Positions 32,028 through 45,356 of a stretch of 64,000 nt of DNA are shown in pieces (the stretch's first letter is position 1; each line of letters starts with the position of its first letter). Made by a program: the position numbers and the translations under genes. The notes under the pieces are model-generated. The model was not told the DNA's origin and did no database searches. It saw only the letters and a program-made list of their open reading frames with translations. The stretch is from Thamnaconus septentrionalis (lineage: Eukaryota > Chordata > Actinopteri > Tetraodontiformes > Monacanthidae): positions 27,629,944-27,693,943 of the forward strand of contig CM020502.1 of the NCBI GenBank assembly GCA_009823395.1, given 5' to 3'.

Positions 32028-34432
32028 ATGCACGACCTCGAGTCGGTGATTATCAACTTCAGAAACCACCAGAACAGCCGGCTGAGGTTTCTCTGAGAAA
32101 AAAAGAAAAGAAAAAGAAAAGAAATATATAAATATATATACATGTATATATATTTATATATAACAAACTGGGTGAAGGAGGCGGGACTTCCTGACGCAGC
32201 GGGCGCCGGTATTTATCTGCAATCTGCTCTCGGATTCACCGCCGTCTCGAAGCTCCTGGTGGTGAAATCCGTCCGAGATGTTTCCGTGATTAGCAATCAG
32301 GTAAAAAATGTTTTTTTCCCCTCTTCCCCGCCATTTCCTCCCTTATTTCCGTTAATTGCGACGACGTGAGCAGCGTCGTGTCGTGAACCGCCTCACTGTG
32401 CTGTGTTTTTTTTTTTTTTCTTTCTTCCTCCAGTGCACGCGGTCGCGCGTCGACTCCGCGGCCTTGCCGTGATTGGCGCACAAACCTGGGACGGAAGGAC
32501 GATTTTTTTCTTTTCAGGAGCAAAAGTGGCAAAATTTTTTTAGGTAACTGTTCTTCCTTTTCAGAGATGTTTTCAGAGATGTTTTCAGCAGGATCCAAAC
32601 ACGTCCTTGTCTTCTTCCAATAAAAAAAACACAGCAAAAACACTTTCTGTCAAATCCTCCGTTGACACACACACACACACACACACGTGCGCGCCTTTAG
32701 CCAGACACGCAACACTTCAACGCTCAATGTGTCCTTTAAAACGGCGTCGCTGGCCTTAGCGGCGCCGTTAGCGGCGCAGTTAGCCGACATTATCCCCACT
32801 TCATTTAGCTGGCGGAACAATTAACCCTGGTGTATGTGTGTGTGTGTGTGCCCGATGGAGGGACTTGGCATTAAGCTAAGCGGCGTAGCGTCTCGGCGCT
32901 AACTACCCTCCGAGTGTTTAACACAGTCGGCTCGCATTAACACTCCTTCTCCTCCTTTAGCCCCGCCCCCTGCACAATCAATAGGCTTAAAGGCGGCGCC
33001 GCCGTCAACAAGAAAATATTTATTTTGCTAAATGAGACCTTACGCACACACACACACACACACACAAACGCACGTCGATGAGGTTAGCCTCCCCTTTCAG
33101 CGCTGTTTGCGACAGCATTTGGGTTCGACTGCAGCAATTACAGCCTTTAATTGAATTGATTTTGATAATGAGCTTCTGTAATGACACTGCGCTGGGAACG
33201 GCAGAGTGTGTGTAAGTTTGTGTGTGCATGAGCGTGGAGGCAAACTGCTGTTGTTTTTGTCGTTACCAAAGGATTGCAGGGCTTTAAAGACGACGAGGAG
33301 GACGCAGGCGCACGGATGGTCGCAAAGCCAAAACAGGAACTCCTGATGCTAGGTAGCAATGCTAACAATACATTAGCAGGAGCTAGCAGCTAGCAACCAG
33401 GTGTTTTTAAGGAAATGCAAAAAACAGCTCTTGGACTTTGATTGAAAGGTAGATGAGAGCAAAGGGATTGGAAATAAAGACACCTGCTGGAGCTAATTAG
33501 CTTCGTTTCCCCCAATTTACACCAACAGTGTCTGTGGTGAAGAATGCATGTATTAAAGTATACCTGCATTTTGTTCATCACAGTTTCAGATTTAAAGTGA
33601 AATCGGCTTCATTATTTGACAGCCGAACTGAACAGCGTTGAAGCCGATGCGTCACGCTGACGTAAAATACAGCACATAGAAAAACCTAATCCAGCACATC
33701 GTATATTACGATGAAAATCAACCGATCCACCGTGTTTTCCGATCACCGACTTCCTGCCCGAGGGATTCTACCTGCCGTGCTTGACATGGTCGCTAACCGG
33801 TGAAAACTAGAACAGTCGTGAATTTTTCCAGAGCGGCGCAGTTTCACACTTCTGGGACGCTTTTGCAACGCGTCCCTTGCCGCGCCTGGCGTGAACTTGC
33901 ACACCGACTTTAATGGCCGCGGTCGGCTGCGGAGCCGCGACCATGCCGCAAACACTTTTGAAACCTGAAAGCTAGCCATTTAGCATCGCTATCCTGGATT
34001 TAGATGGAGTTTGGGTGAAGGTGAGGTCACGGCGCAAAGCCTCCAGGTTTTTGGCTCATCCGTCGCAGGATTTTTATTCAAGGAAAAATAAAAAAGGGAG
34101 GCGTTAGCGCCGGCGGCTGAATAAACGTGTGAGTTCTCTTCATCCCTCAGACTTTTTTTTTTTTTTTTTATTCCTGCAGAGATATGAAAGAAATAAAGAA
34201 AAAAAAAACCCATCAAAGACGGCGGCAGCGCCCGTCGGCATCAAACGCGGCCGCAACAACCACAACACATCGTCGTCATTATCAGCAGCAGGCCACGCCC
34301 CCTTCCGGAAGAAACAACCAATCACACGACTGCTTGCTGTCGGTGTTGAGATGCAAACCTGTGCTTTAAAAAAAAAAAAAAAAAGGCTGGAGAAGGTGTT
34401 CTTCTTCTTCAACGTTTGATGAGTGGGTGACT

Positions 34433-34433
<1 letters not shown>

Positions 34434-34505
<72 letters not shown>
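34434..34505. repeat. (AC)36 microsatellite
   Basis: Uninterrupted, 72 bp; an inverted (GT)n pair follows at 34589-34655. Confidence 0.97.
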
Positions 34506-34507
<2 letters not shown>

Positions 34508-35405
34508 AGAGAGCCAAGCTAGCGGTTGTACTCTGGCAGTGGAGTGGCGCTAATTATCTCGCCCAGCGAGGAAAGGTAAAGGAGGAGGTGGTGTGTGTGT
34601 GTGTGTGTGTGTGAGTTTAAATGTGCATGTGTGTGTGTGTGTGTGTGTGTGTGGTCTCAGCAGCTTTTTAATGAGCCCCACACTTCTTATCGCACTCAAA
34701 AAAACCCCTGAAAAAACAACAAACAAACACCAAAAATGCTGCACTGTGATCCACCCACATGGACGGAGGACAGCACTCCACTGATCATGTGACACCCCCC
34801 CGAAAAAACAAACAAAAAAAACGCCCAATCACCCCCCCTCTCCCTCCCTCGCCTTCAGCTTCGGTGTCAAAGTGAAACATCCTTGAGAGAAAAACGATGA
34901 ATCAAAGAGCTTTTCATCAGTTTCTCCACAAAGAGATGGGTGAGAGTGAGGTGGGAGGGGGTGGGGGGGGGGGTGGAGATGGGGTCTATCAGACAAAAGA
35001 AAGATGAAGACGATGATGACGACGGCGCTACGAGAGCCAGAAAAGAAGAAAGAGGGCCAACTTGGAGGACGCGTCCCGGACGAGCTCCCGTCCTTGACGC
35101 TTTCGGACGCATGTCAGCCAATCACGAGAGAGTTCGGGATGAAGAAGCTATGAAAAGGCTTTGCCTGATTGGATGGGGCCGACGGATGGGTTGCCGCTGC
35201 AAGTTGCTGAGTGTGTGCTCATCAAAGAGCGAGAGAGTGAAAGAAAGAGAGAAAAATGTCGCCTGTGATGTAATAAAGGCGGAGCCGCGCACATGAAAAC
35301 AGCTCAAGAGAGCCGGAGAGTCCTGACTGCGGCAGAAGTGGGGCGGGGCTTAGGGCTTTAAAGCCCTCCAGGGGGCGCGGTGCATGTTTGTCGCTGATAG
35401 ATGGG

Positions 35406-35437
<32 letters not shown>

Positions 35438-36770
35438 ATGCATGGAAAAGTGTTTTTTAGACCCCGGTGGCGTTATTAAATTTGGCGAGATGAACGCGGC
35501 GGCGGTGGCTCTCGAGGCAACATGGCACAAATGGACACCAGCCCGCTTTGTCTCCGCCCCCTGGAGCTTCATTAGCAGGTCATTAGCAACGACCAGCCGC
35601 TGTTCTAATGTGAAGGCAAAACAAAAAAAAAAAGAAAAAAGAATAAATGCAATCATCTTTGCCGAGAAGACTCATTATTTCTGTTTTTCCACCGCAACTT
35701 GAGTCTTTGTCTGCAAATTGTTTGTTTTTCTTCCTGCTTCTTGAAAGGCATCGGCCCGCCGACATCGCTAACGTTGCAAGTTGTCGGAAACAACACTAAC
35801 GTGTCTCGTCTATTCCATTGATAATCCACCTGCTGTGCGAAGGGGCCTTCTCTCTTCTGATTGGTTAGCATTTCTGCAGAAACCGAAATACAGTTTTGTT
35901 AATGTCATGCTCACGTTAGCTTGCAAAGCTAGAAATTAGCCACCGAGGACGGTCATAAGCTGCATGAAGGAGATGCTAGCAGTGAGCACGGAACATTCGC
36001 TTGACCTGGCAAACATCTGTAAGCTATGGCTTCGTGGATATACATGAGTTAGTATATTAGCATTCTACTGCTGCCGTTAGCTAGGCGGGGACCAAGTGGT
36101 GGCAGATATTATTATTAAAAATGCTTTTGGGGCCCATGGGATTTTTTGCTGCAGTACCTTGAGTGGCCACTGGAAAAAAACCCATGCACCGACATATTGC
36201 CAGTCCAGTATCCAGTTCTTATAATACATCCATGGGTAGGGGGAACATTCTGGGACATTACCGCGTTGTCCGCACGTCTACTGTCGTGGGCAGACAGTAG
36301 ACTTGGGAGACTACAAATGTAGCAGCTTTAGTCTCCTCCTTGCTACCTTTCGCTAGGCGGTAGGCCAGGTTAGGTAGCGGTGATGTTAGCCCGCTGCGGG
36401 AGATGTGGAATTTTCTGATTTAAGAAAGTCGGGTTTCAAATCTTCAGCGTTACCGCTTTACGATGACGTTCAAACAAAACAAAACAAAAAAACAGGTCGA
36501 GTGTCTTCAGCCTTTATCCCACATTCTGATCAAAAATGTTTTCAAAAAACCGCTTTGAAAACCGACGTCACCCGGAGAGGCCTTTCATCCGGCCGATAGT
36601 TCGACGGCCGAACTCAGATGTTTTATTTTCTAACCAAACCCTCCACTGGAAACGATGAAGAAAATAAAAAAAAGAAGAAAAGCAGCAAATCCCGAGATCA
36701 AAGTATAAAAGCTTTACAAAGGAGGTCGGAGAGTGAATCCTTAAACAGACTTCTGGACCGGCGCACTGTT

Positions 36771-36831
36771 AGCAGCAGCAGCAGCGGCAGCGGCAGCGGC
36801 GGCAGCGGCGGCGGCGGCGGCGGCGGCGGTA
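36771..36831. repeat. AGC/GGC compound trinucleotide repeat
   Basis: AGC units grade into GGC units, about 20 triplets. Confidence 0.9.
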
Positions 36832-37148
36832 ATGACGGCTCATTTCCAGCGCCGCTCGATCCGTCCTCGGAGCTTTTGTGACTCATCACATCTGCATCTG
36901 CTTGCGAGAGCAAAATGACAGCCGACAGCATCAGTCGCAAGGAAAGTGGGCGACCTGCGGGGGCGTGACACCTTGTAAAACATTCCCGGCAGCTCCCTCT
37001 ACAAATCTGCAGCGGCAGCAAGGCAACGAGCGCTTCCTGCTCCGACTGGCATCGTCTGTGGGAACGTTCAGCTTCATCACGGCGCTCTGACAGACGACAA
37101 GAACGCACACTTATCGCACACCTTAAATCACTTAGACCAACGTTTGCC

Positions 37149-37185
<37 letters not shown>

Positions 37186-39251
37186 CTGTCAGACTGCAGA
37201 CAAATTATCCACTATAGAATCCAAAGAGTTATGAGAGGAAGCGGAGCTGCACAATTTGTACATCTCATTCTGTTTTAGTGTTGTGTTTCTTATTTTTGAC
37301 AGCTTAACATTTGCGCTGCCAGGGGCGGGGCCTCGGGAATCGGTGTGGCTGAGCCAAACTGGGCCCGACACCTCTGCCAAAACACAGCAGAAATGACAAA
37401 CAGCCTAGCCACACCTGCCACAGAATTAGCCGTTAGCCCTTGCTAAGTAGCGTGAGCTAAACAACGCTGATTAAAATAAGTCGCTAGGGGAGCTACCGCA
37501 ATGTGCAGCGCAGCAAACAGTATTCTGGTGAGGCGAGGAGAACGCTGACTCTTCAACGGTTAGCGCTGGAAAAACTAGCCACAAGGAGGAATGGTTAGCT
37601 GGCTAGCCTAGCATCGCTCAAGTCGCTTTCAATCTAGCCTCTGTTTCAGAAGATGTGTTTGTGTCAATTCAGCAATGAATAAAGTTAGCAACTGTGGAAT
37701 TGTGGCTAGCTTGTGGGGGGACATTAAACCCGTTAACAGCTACTTCACGACCCACTCAAAGTGCATTGCCGAGGACTTCAGTCGCTCCTCCCTCTCTACC
37801 TCCCTCCGCCGCCACTGCCGCTCTTTTTCCACTTCCTGCTCCAGGTTTTGGCGGCGCTCCAACATTCCACTCTGCCCCCATCAGTCCCCTGTTAGCCGTT
37901 GTTTTTTTCTTTTCGAAGGAGAGTCGCGCGGGAGGGGGAAGAGTGCCAACACAAACATCACTTCGCCGGCTTTCACAAGCCGGGCGAGCCGGCGGAAGTT
38001 AATAAGCAGGTATTGGTTTTTAACCGCTGCTGCACTTATTGCTTTGCCCTCCGGTGCGCTGCAGTGCCTCAGCTCCGCCTCTCCGCCGTCCATCCGCTCG
38101 CTTGATCGGCGCTCAGATAACCTCCACGCCTCCCTCCATCCCTCCCCGGCTTTTGTTTTGCCGGCAATTGATTGGCCGTCCTCACCGTCCGCCGGTCGAC
38201 TCCCCCCCGCCTGCTGCTGCTGCTGCTGCTGCTGCCCTGAAGCCGAGCGGGCGCAACTTGTCTGCAACGACTTCTACGACAAATCCGCCGCCCATCGGCA
38301 CCGCCTGCTGCTGGTACGGCCGCTTCCATCAGGTTTTAAACAGCGGCGTCGGAACACACTAATGAAAACCGTGGCAATGAGCGGGCGCATGGCGTGAAAC
38401 CTTCTCTCTCGGCTCAGTGTGGACTCTTTTTAATCGTCTTCCCTCGGGGGGGAGGTGTTAAAAACTTATTACCAATCACAGAGTGCGATGTGAGCCGCCG
38501 CTGGCGCGGGACGTCGACGGTTTTTCAAAGTTCTTTTCCAGTTCTCGCGCAGCGCCGCCAAACGAGCAATCCGCCGGCCCGTTACGCCTCTGAAGAAAGC
38601 CGACTCACTCGCTCACTCACTCGCTCACTCAGTCGCCACTACAATCCAAATTTTGCCGGTGCGCAACTTCAAAAAAGGGGCTCCGGACACGAGAGCTAGA
38701 CAGGAAACGCCGCCGGCGTACGGGGGGGGGGCGGAGCCGGGAAGGAAGGGAGCCGCGGCACAGAAGAAGAAGAAGAAGAAAGAGAAGGCGATTTGGCGAG
38801 CGCCGTAATCCTGCCGCGGCCTCGTCCCCCTGGGGCGTCTTCACACCTCCGACATGGGGATAAAGAGACTGAAGCCCTCACCGCTGCCGCCGCCGCCGCC
38901 GGGAAAACATAGCGAGCTTAACAGACTTATTCCAGCAGCAATTAACACGGCGGTGACTCGCCGCAAAAAAACAACAGCAAGGCTGATTCTGGGGAAAACT
39001 CGGCAGGACAAATCCCTTCCTCCCACTGGAAGCCGAGGCAGGGATTCGGAGCGGCCAAACCGTGGCACTAAAGGGAGGACGGGGAAGCGAGGACGAGTTG
39101 GACGCCTGCGCCGGGAATGATGGGATTCCCGGTTGGTCAGCGGCAGGATCGGGCCAATGGCAGGCCGGGAGAGAGAAGCGATCCGAGGGATCCCGGAAAA
39201 ACTGCCGCGAGAGAGCCGAAGCGAGAGAGCCGATCAAGGCGGCTGCTCTTG

Positions 39252-39270
39252 GACCACCAGGGGGAGCCGT
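39252..39270 (+). promoter_or_regulatory. CTCF-like motif
   Basis: GACCACCAGGGGGAGCCGT matches the core except the last positions; it lies about 190 nt downstream of exon W2 in the transcript. Binding is not shown. Confidence 0.35.
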
Positions 39271-39456
39271 CACAAGCTGGCAGGGAGCAGGACGGAAAGG
39301 CCACAACGCATGCATGTCGATGACAGGGGGCGCAATTGCAGCTTCTCGCATGGTCGGGGAAAACATAGCAAAGGAAGGGTCAATGTTAGCAACCGAGGCT
39401 CCGCCCACCAAACGAGCAAACAGCGACGTGTGTGATTGGTGGTTTGAGAGACTCAC

Positions 39457-39539
39457 CCCTGTTAAGGTCTTGATGTTGTGCAGCGCGTTCTGGGCTTCGA
39501 GGGCGGCTTTCCGCGTGTAGAATGTGACAAAACAGCAGC
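39457..39539 (-). CDS. celf2: celf2 coding exon W2 (RRM1, RNP1 part)
   Basis: This 83-nt exon completes the split Gly and encodes [20 protein letters not shown] followed by NIKTLTG. It supplies the RNP1 aromatic residues of RRM1 and the following helix. The acceptor is cccaccag and the donor GGG followed by gtgagt, a consensus site. The 83-nt length is the one known for this exon across CELF genes. Just upstream in the transcript is a (CU)-rich tract from the GA-repeat block at 39549-39663 of the plus strand, which serves as an extended polypyrimidine tract. The residues IKTLTG match the CELF2 pattern (CELF1 has MKVLPG). Confidence 0.96.
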
Positions 39540-39548
39540 CTGGTGGGT

Positions 39549-39663
39549 GAGAGAGAGAGAGAGAGAGAGACAAGAGGAGAAAGAGAGAAGGGGTGAGAGA
39601 GAGTGATAGAGTGAGAGTGATCGAGAGAGAGTGAGAGAGAGCGAGTGAAAGAGAGAGAGACAG
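39549..39663. repeat. (GA)n-rich tract, (CU)n before exon W2
   Basis: GA units with GTGA and TCGA interruptions. In the transcript it extends the polypyrimidine region upstream of the W2 acceptor. Confidence 0.9.
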
Positions 39664-40207
39664 AAAAGGGGAAACAAAAGCAGTCAGCGTTAGCATGAGG
39701 AGGAACACAGAGCGTCTTCTACACCAATCATGCCCGGACTCCGCCCACATTGCCCATTTCACTTCCTCGTCTGAAGGACATGCCCACATTTTTCCCAGAA
39801 TGCCCGCCCCCCCAATGTGTGGCTTTGGCAAAAGAAACGCCTTTATGTTTTTATTGTTTATTAAGTACTGATTTAGTACTTGTGCTTTTTATGATTGAAT
39901 TAAAAATATAATATGTGTATATATAAATCAGTTAAAATTATTTTCAATCAATTTTTTTTTTTACCAAAAATTGATTGAAAATTGATGTAAAAACCACTTT
40001 TTTTTTTTACATCTGTAGAGTTACTCCCCCAACCCCTGCCCCTCCCACCAGTGACCATCTGCAGCAGATCAGGCGCCGCCGTCCCGCAATCTCTTTTGAT
40101 GGCGCCGGCCCGCGTAACAGATCAGAATTCCCGCTGCGTCCCCTGGGCGGCGCCAATCGGAAAAGTTTGGCGCTCTGCCCGGCGACGGCGACGTGATCGG
40201 TGTGGCG

Positions 40208-40244
<37 letters not shown>

Positions 40245-41248
40245 ATCGCCCGGTTTTTTACTCCCCCCCCCCCGCTACCTCCCACCCGGGCGACCTCGGG
40301 GTGGCCAGCTTGCACCCGCTCGCCGACCACAGCGTTTTTTTCCGCCCAGAGTTCCACCGCAGCAGCTTCCGCAGATAAGAGGTTGGAATTTAGTCACGGG
40401 CGACGGAGAGCCGGAGACGCTCGACCTCGTCGCCGGGAACGCCGCCGCCCTGACGGACACCGATACGGGGGAATCCAACTTTGTTGGAGAAAAATCCAAC
40501 TTGTCAAAGTTCTCAGTTGCGAAAAACTTCTTCCTCTGCTTGTCGGACGAATGAAATGTGAAGAGAACAGTGGGTGGACTCAGTGTTGATGACTGTCGTT
40601 CTAGAACTCACTGGGATGGAGGTGGAAGTGAGACTGGTGAGCAGTGCGAGCAACGCCCGTCAATATTCGCTTCTCCATCCTCCTGATTGTTGCTCAATAT
40701 CCAACTTAATAACCTTAAAATGCAGGTGGCCTGTAACAACCTTACAAAACTCCCCTGCATTTCGCACACTGCCAGTGAGTGGCTGGCTGCCGATTCACCC
40801 TTTGTGACATCACAGAAGGTAAAGGACAGGGACAGCGACGGTCCGGAAGAAAACACTGAATAAATTTCGTAAAAATTTGAAAACTTTCAATTTGAAAACA
40901 TGAACCTAACTAATTAGGTAACCTCACTAAAACCTAACTAACTAATTGCGTCGTCTGAAAGTAAGCTAGCCGCTAGCCTCCAGCTGCTAGTGTCAAACTG
41001 TGTATTGTAAACTGAAGCGGGAAAACTCGATTACCTGCGACACAGATACAGAGAAACGGAGCTAGCGTTAGACAGTGGCGGCACTAGCCGCCGCCGCCGC
41101 CGCCGCCGCTGCTACTGTGTGTTGTGATTCCCATGGCGGCGCCCGACTCTCGGAGCCACACGGCCGTGTGACGGATCGTCCCAGGTGGCGGGCTGTCAAG
41201 ACCGGAGGGGGGAGGGGGATCAAAGAGCAGCAGGGTGGACCGACCGAC

Positions 41249-41254
<6 letters not shown>

Positions 41255-41306
<52 letters not shown>
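41255..41306. repeat. (CA)26 microsatellite
   Basis: Uninterrupted CA units. Confidence 0.95.
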
Positions 41307-41309
<3 letters not shown>

Positions 41310-41563
41310 GGCGGTTCTCCCTGCTTAAGAGTCAGCAGGCAGCGCTCGCCGCCACCGCCGCCGCATTATTTTAAGTGCGAGCCAGCTTGCATGTTTTTAT
41401 TTATTTATTATTTATTTCTGTCTTTATTTACAGAGGATCCTCCTCCTCGGCGCAATGTGCCGTATTAACGAGCTCCCCCTCCGACACTTTGTGCGCTGCT
41501 GCCGCGTCGGCGAGCACAAACATTTACCTGAAGGCCGGTGGGGTCCGCGGAGGAGGAGGAGGC

Positions 41564-41565
<2 letters not shown>

Positions 41566-41611
<46 letters not shown>
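41566..41611. repeat. (AC)23 microsatellite
   Basis: Uninterrupted AC units. Confidence 0.95.
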
Positions 41612-41616
<5 letters not shown>

Positions 41617-41789
41617 GCGCAGGCAGTGTGTGTGAGTGTTTGCAGGACGGCGGCTGTGAGCGGAATAGCGAGCAGCGCTGGGAGACGCCGCTTCATAAAT
41701 GCTTGATGGGGGCTGAAGGAGCCTTTGACTGGGGTGGGACCTGCCTCAACCCCCCAGGCCCCGCCTCCAGGCTCCGCCCCCAGGCGACC

Positions 41790-42255
41790 CCGACCATGAC
41801 CACAACCACGACTCGAACCATGACCCTGACCGCGACTCTGAACACGACCCCGACTTGGACCACGTCCCCAACCACAACTCTGACCCCCCCCAACCACGAC
41901 CCCGACCCAGACCATGGACACGAGCCCGACTGTGACCCTTAACCACGACTCCAAATACCAATCCCCGACCAGGACGCTGACCATGACTCTAAACTTGACC
42001 ACGACCATTACCAAAACCACGACCCCGACCATGAATCCGAATACGACCCCGACTACAAACACGACCACGATCCCGACCATGACCACAACCACGACTCGAA
42101 CCATGTCGCCAACCACGTCTCTGACCCCGACCACGATCCTGGCCATGAATCCGAATACGACCCTGACTTCGACCCCAACATGAACCCGACCCCAACCACG
42201 ACCAAGACGGCCATGAACCCGACCACGACCTCGACCACAACCTCGACCATGACAC
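41790..42255. repeat. Degenerate 6/12-bp satellite-like repeat
   Basis: Variants of ACCACGACC, ACCCCGACC and ACCATGACC recur for about 465 bp. The 6-bp periodicity keeps several frames open, which explains the long ORFs here. Confidence 0.9.
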
Positions 42256-42803
42256 TCTGCCGCCACTTTAGAACTTGGATTTGCAAGCTCCGCCCCCCCC
42301 TCCCAAACCTTCTCCTCTTCTCCCCTTGGCAGAACTGCGAAAAAACAAAAAACCCACCCTAATTTGTGTAACTCAGAAACGCCGCTGAGGCACGTTGGCC
42401 GTGGAGAGAAAGTGACAGGCAGCACGTTCCACCGTCCGAGACCTGGCGGGGAGACAAAAAAGGGGGCGGAGCTCCGAAAAAAACAAAGACGGACCCTGCT
42501 GGCTGCGGTTCTAATCCCGTCAGCGACGTTAGAAGAAGAAGAAGAAGAAGAAGGCGTCCGGCTGGCGGCGCTTCCACAAATCCAACACAATCCGCCGCTG
42601 ACTGTGACGGGAGTCAGCACCCCCACCCCCCCATCCTTCCCTCCCTCACCCCGCCGTGAGGAGACGGCGGCGGATTCTTTTTCCGGGAAATCAAAGCGGC
42701 TTTCTGGACGACCCTGAAGCTGCTCCGAGGAACTTGATGGAAGGGGAGGGAGAAAAAAAAAAAAAGAAAAAAATGTTGCTGAGGCGTGCAGAAGTACCAG
42801 CGT

Positions 42804-42805
<2 letters not shown>

Positions 42806-42864
<59 letters not shown>
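42806..42864. repeat. (CA)29 microsatellite
   Basis: Uninterrupted CA units. Confidence 0.95.
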
Positions 42865-42865
<1 letters not shown>

Positions 42866-43036
42866 CCTCCATCCACCTGCAGCTGCTCTCTAATTGGGCC
42901 TTAGCAGCCGAGGGAAGAGGAGCTAACGGCCAGTGAGGCCGATATAAACGTCTCCGCTCAGTCTCGGCTCGACTGGACCCTCTGCCCCGCCCACTCCGGC
43001 CAATCACAGTCTTCCTGGGCGGTGAGGGAGATAAAA

Positions 43037-43068
<32 letters not shown>

Positions 43069-43156
43069 AAAAGCTCGACTCGGCTCGACTCGCAGGGTTC
43101 CCGAGCGTTGTGGGAGTCAAAAACTGTTCCAAGAAATTTTCATCCGTCAGCCGAAC

Positions 43157-43175
43157 AACCACTAGAGGGCAGCAT
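43157..43175 (+). promoter_or_regulatory. CTCF-like motif
   Basis: AACCACTAGAGGGCAGCAT is a close match to the CTCF consensus; a second site in the same orientation lies about 570 bp away. Confidence 0.5.
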
Positions 43176-43722
43176 GCAGGGGTTGAAATGTTGACCTATT
43201 GCGATATGTGTTGCGATGTGAATTGCAGAACTCTAGAGGCGCAAGAGCTGGATTACAAGATGGGGTGAGCTAGCTGCAAGTCTCCGCGGCACGTCGGTGG
43301 TCTTCAAGTTGTGGTTCATTACTTTCTAATCGGACGTTTTACGTAGGCCAAGAAAACATTTCAATAAAAATTATAAACATACACAGAAAAGCCAACATTC
43401 TTGCGGATAAAATTTCATGTTGCTGGTCCAGAAACGTCTTCATCTGAAGCCAAGTGGCTACAGGAAAGAGGAATTCCGAGCTGTTTGCGGGTTCCGAGCG
43501 GACAACTTTTCCTGAGGGGACGCTTTCCATGATTGCGGTCATCAACAGGTGAAGGTGGAGGTGGGCGGAGCCTCATCCTCCTGATTGCGGCAATTAGTGC
43601 GAGGTGGAGGTCAGGTGACCCTCTTGGCCGGAAAAACCCACCTGGATAATTCCACAAAATCAGCCGACGTCCGCACGCCCACTCTTGCGGAATTCGTAAT
43701 CGACAGAGAAAATCATTTATCG

Positions 43723-43742
43723 GTGCCACTAGATGGCGCTGC
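43723..43742 (+). promoter_or_regulatory. CTCF-like motif
   Basis: GTGCCACTAGATGGCGCTGC is a full match to the CTCF core. It is the best candidate in the window and pairs with 43157-43175. Confidence 0.5.
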
Positions 43743-44066
43743 ACCACGAGAAAGGTGTTCCCTGCAGGTCGAGCAGGACAGAGCAGACACTCTGGTCACA
43801 GTGTTTCACCCCCCTTGTGAAGTGTTTTGACGTTTACGGTCCAAAAGCAGCTTGTTTGTAAATTCGCAATGATTTTTTTCCCCCCCTCATCTTTATTTTA
43901 CAATTTAATTATTTTTTGCTCATTCTGATTGATTTGTGGGCCACCGTGCACACAGGGAGTCTTCAGCGGGATAACGCGGCCCCTTAATGAAGACATTACA
44001 CCGTGTGAGTGTGTGTGTGTGTGTGTGTGTGGGCGGTTGTGTCATTAAGATAAATGACATGGCTCT

Positions 44067-44070
<4 letters not shown>

Positions 44071-44131
<61 letters not shown>
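44071..44131. repeat. (CA)30 microsatellite
   Basis: Uninterrupted; a (GT)n run at 44008-44031 lies 40 bp before it in inverted relation. Confidence 0.95.
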
Positions 44132-44133
<2 letters not shown>

Positions 44134-44474
44134 CGCCGTCAGAGCCTTTTTCTGTTTACCCCTCCGGCTCCCTCTTTATCTCTCCCTCCATCTCCTCGTC
44201 TCTCTTTCAGCGCAAAAATGCCAAATTGCTCCATTTTTTTTTCTCCCTCCCTTCCTCGCTCGCTCATCCACTCATCTGGTTATTAACTCCAAACGCATTA
44301 AAGCCAACAGCAGCAGCGGCGGCGGCGGCAGGATATTCCCCAGACCGTCTTTAGCGGGATTTAAAAAGAATAAAATATATAAATAAATAAACTAATACAA
44401 AAATCTTAAAGGCAAACACCTGGGTCAGACCAAATGGATTCTGCCCGGCGACACGATGAAAACGCTTCAGGGGA

Positions 44475-44505
<31 letters not shown>

Positions 44506-44726
44506 AAGTGGCTCCGTCCGTCTCTCAGAGTATTAACTCTGCATTAGCTCTGCCCGCTAGCGCACCTGAAAAGGCTTAAAGAGATCTGAGCAGAGTGGCT
44601 TTTTTCTACTTCTTCTTCTTCTTCTTTTTTGCTTGAAGAGGTTGAGGTATTTGCAGTGATGATGATATTATTTCAAACAATCCCGAAAAAAAAAAAATAT
44701 ATATATTCAACTGAACAGAGAGATAA

Positions 44727-44727
<1 letters not shown>

Positions 44728-44760
<33 letters not shown>

Positions 44761-44762
44761 GA
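44728..44762. repeat. (ACT)n trinucleotide repeat
   Basis: About 11 to 12 ACT units. Confidence 0.95.
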
Positions 44763-45189
44763 TAATAATAATAGTACAGCTGATCCACAGATATCCGTCG
44801 CCCATTCAAGGCTCTGAACCGGCGCTGAGTTTTTATTTTTATTTTTGTTTTTTTTAATCTTCCGCGTCTCGCAATTAATAGTTAATTTATTCATAGCCGT
44901 TTCCACTCGGATGGCCGCCGCAGCCGTGTTCAAATAATATTTCGCATTGCACCTGGGTAAAGAAAATAAAAGGAGGGAGCGCGCGTTACGACAAAATTAG
45001 AGACGGCGTTGGGACGCAGAACAAGGGTGGTGGTGGGAGGGGGGGAGGGGGGGTAGGATGAGACGGCGGCAAAACAACAAGCAAAACAAAAGAGCCGCTA
45101 CGCTAACACGGCACGATGGATCCTAGGACACAGAAACAGGCAGAAAAAAGGTCTTTGTGAGGGGATTATGAATGTTTTATTTTATTTTA

Positions 45190-45203
45190 TACATATATAT
45201 ACG

Positions 45204-45281
<78 letters not shown>

Positions 45282-45318
45282 CACACATATACATATATAC
45301 ATACACATATATAAATAC

Positions 45319-45356
<38 letters not shown>
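45190..45356. repeat. (AT)n-rich microsatellite
   Basis: AT units with ACGT, ACAC and AAATACAG interruptions over about 165 bp. Confidence 0.95.

Larger units (their letters stand above)
27101..39456 (-). other. Intron W2-W3 (12.4 kb)
   Basis: This is the largest complete intron. It holds (ATC)n at 27121-27449, AC/GT microsatellites at 27703-27752, 27865-27924, 28344-28382, 31219-31258, 31788-31846, 31947-32025, 34434-34505, 34589-34655 and 37152-37185, and AGC/GGC repeats at 36771-36831. Long stretches (29000-31000, 33100-34000, 35700-36700, 37200-38800) look unique and contain only scattered GCTAGC-type words. No exon on either strand was recognised. Confidence 0.75.

Noticed and set aside
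33600..33990. Possible further hAT-like element
   Set aside because: Words such as AAAATCAACCGATCCACC and GCGTCCCTTGCCGCGCC recall hAT 5' regions, but no terminal repeats or target duplication were found.
37675..38397. 240-residue plus-strand ORF
   Set aside because: Ser/Arg/Cys-rich reading of intronic DNA with an embedded (CTG)n run; no recognisable domain, and overlapping ORFs occur in other frames.
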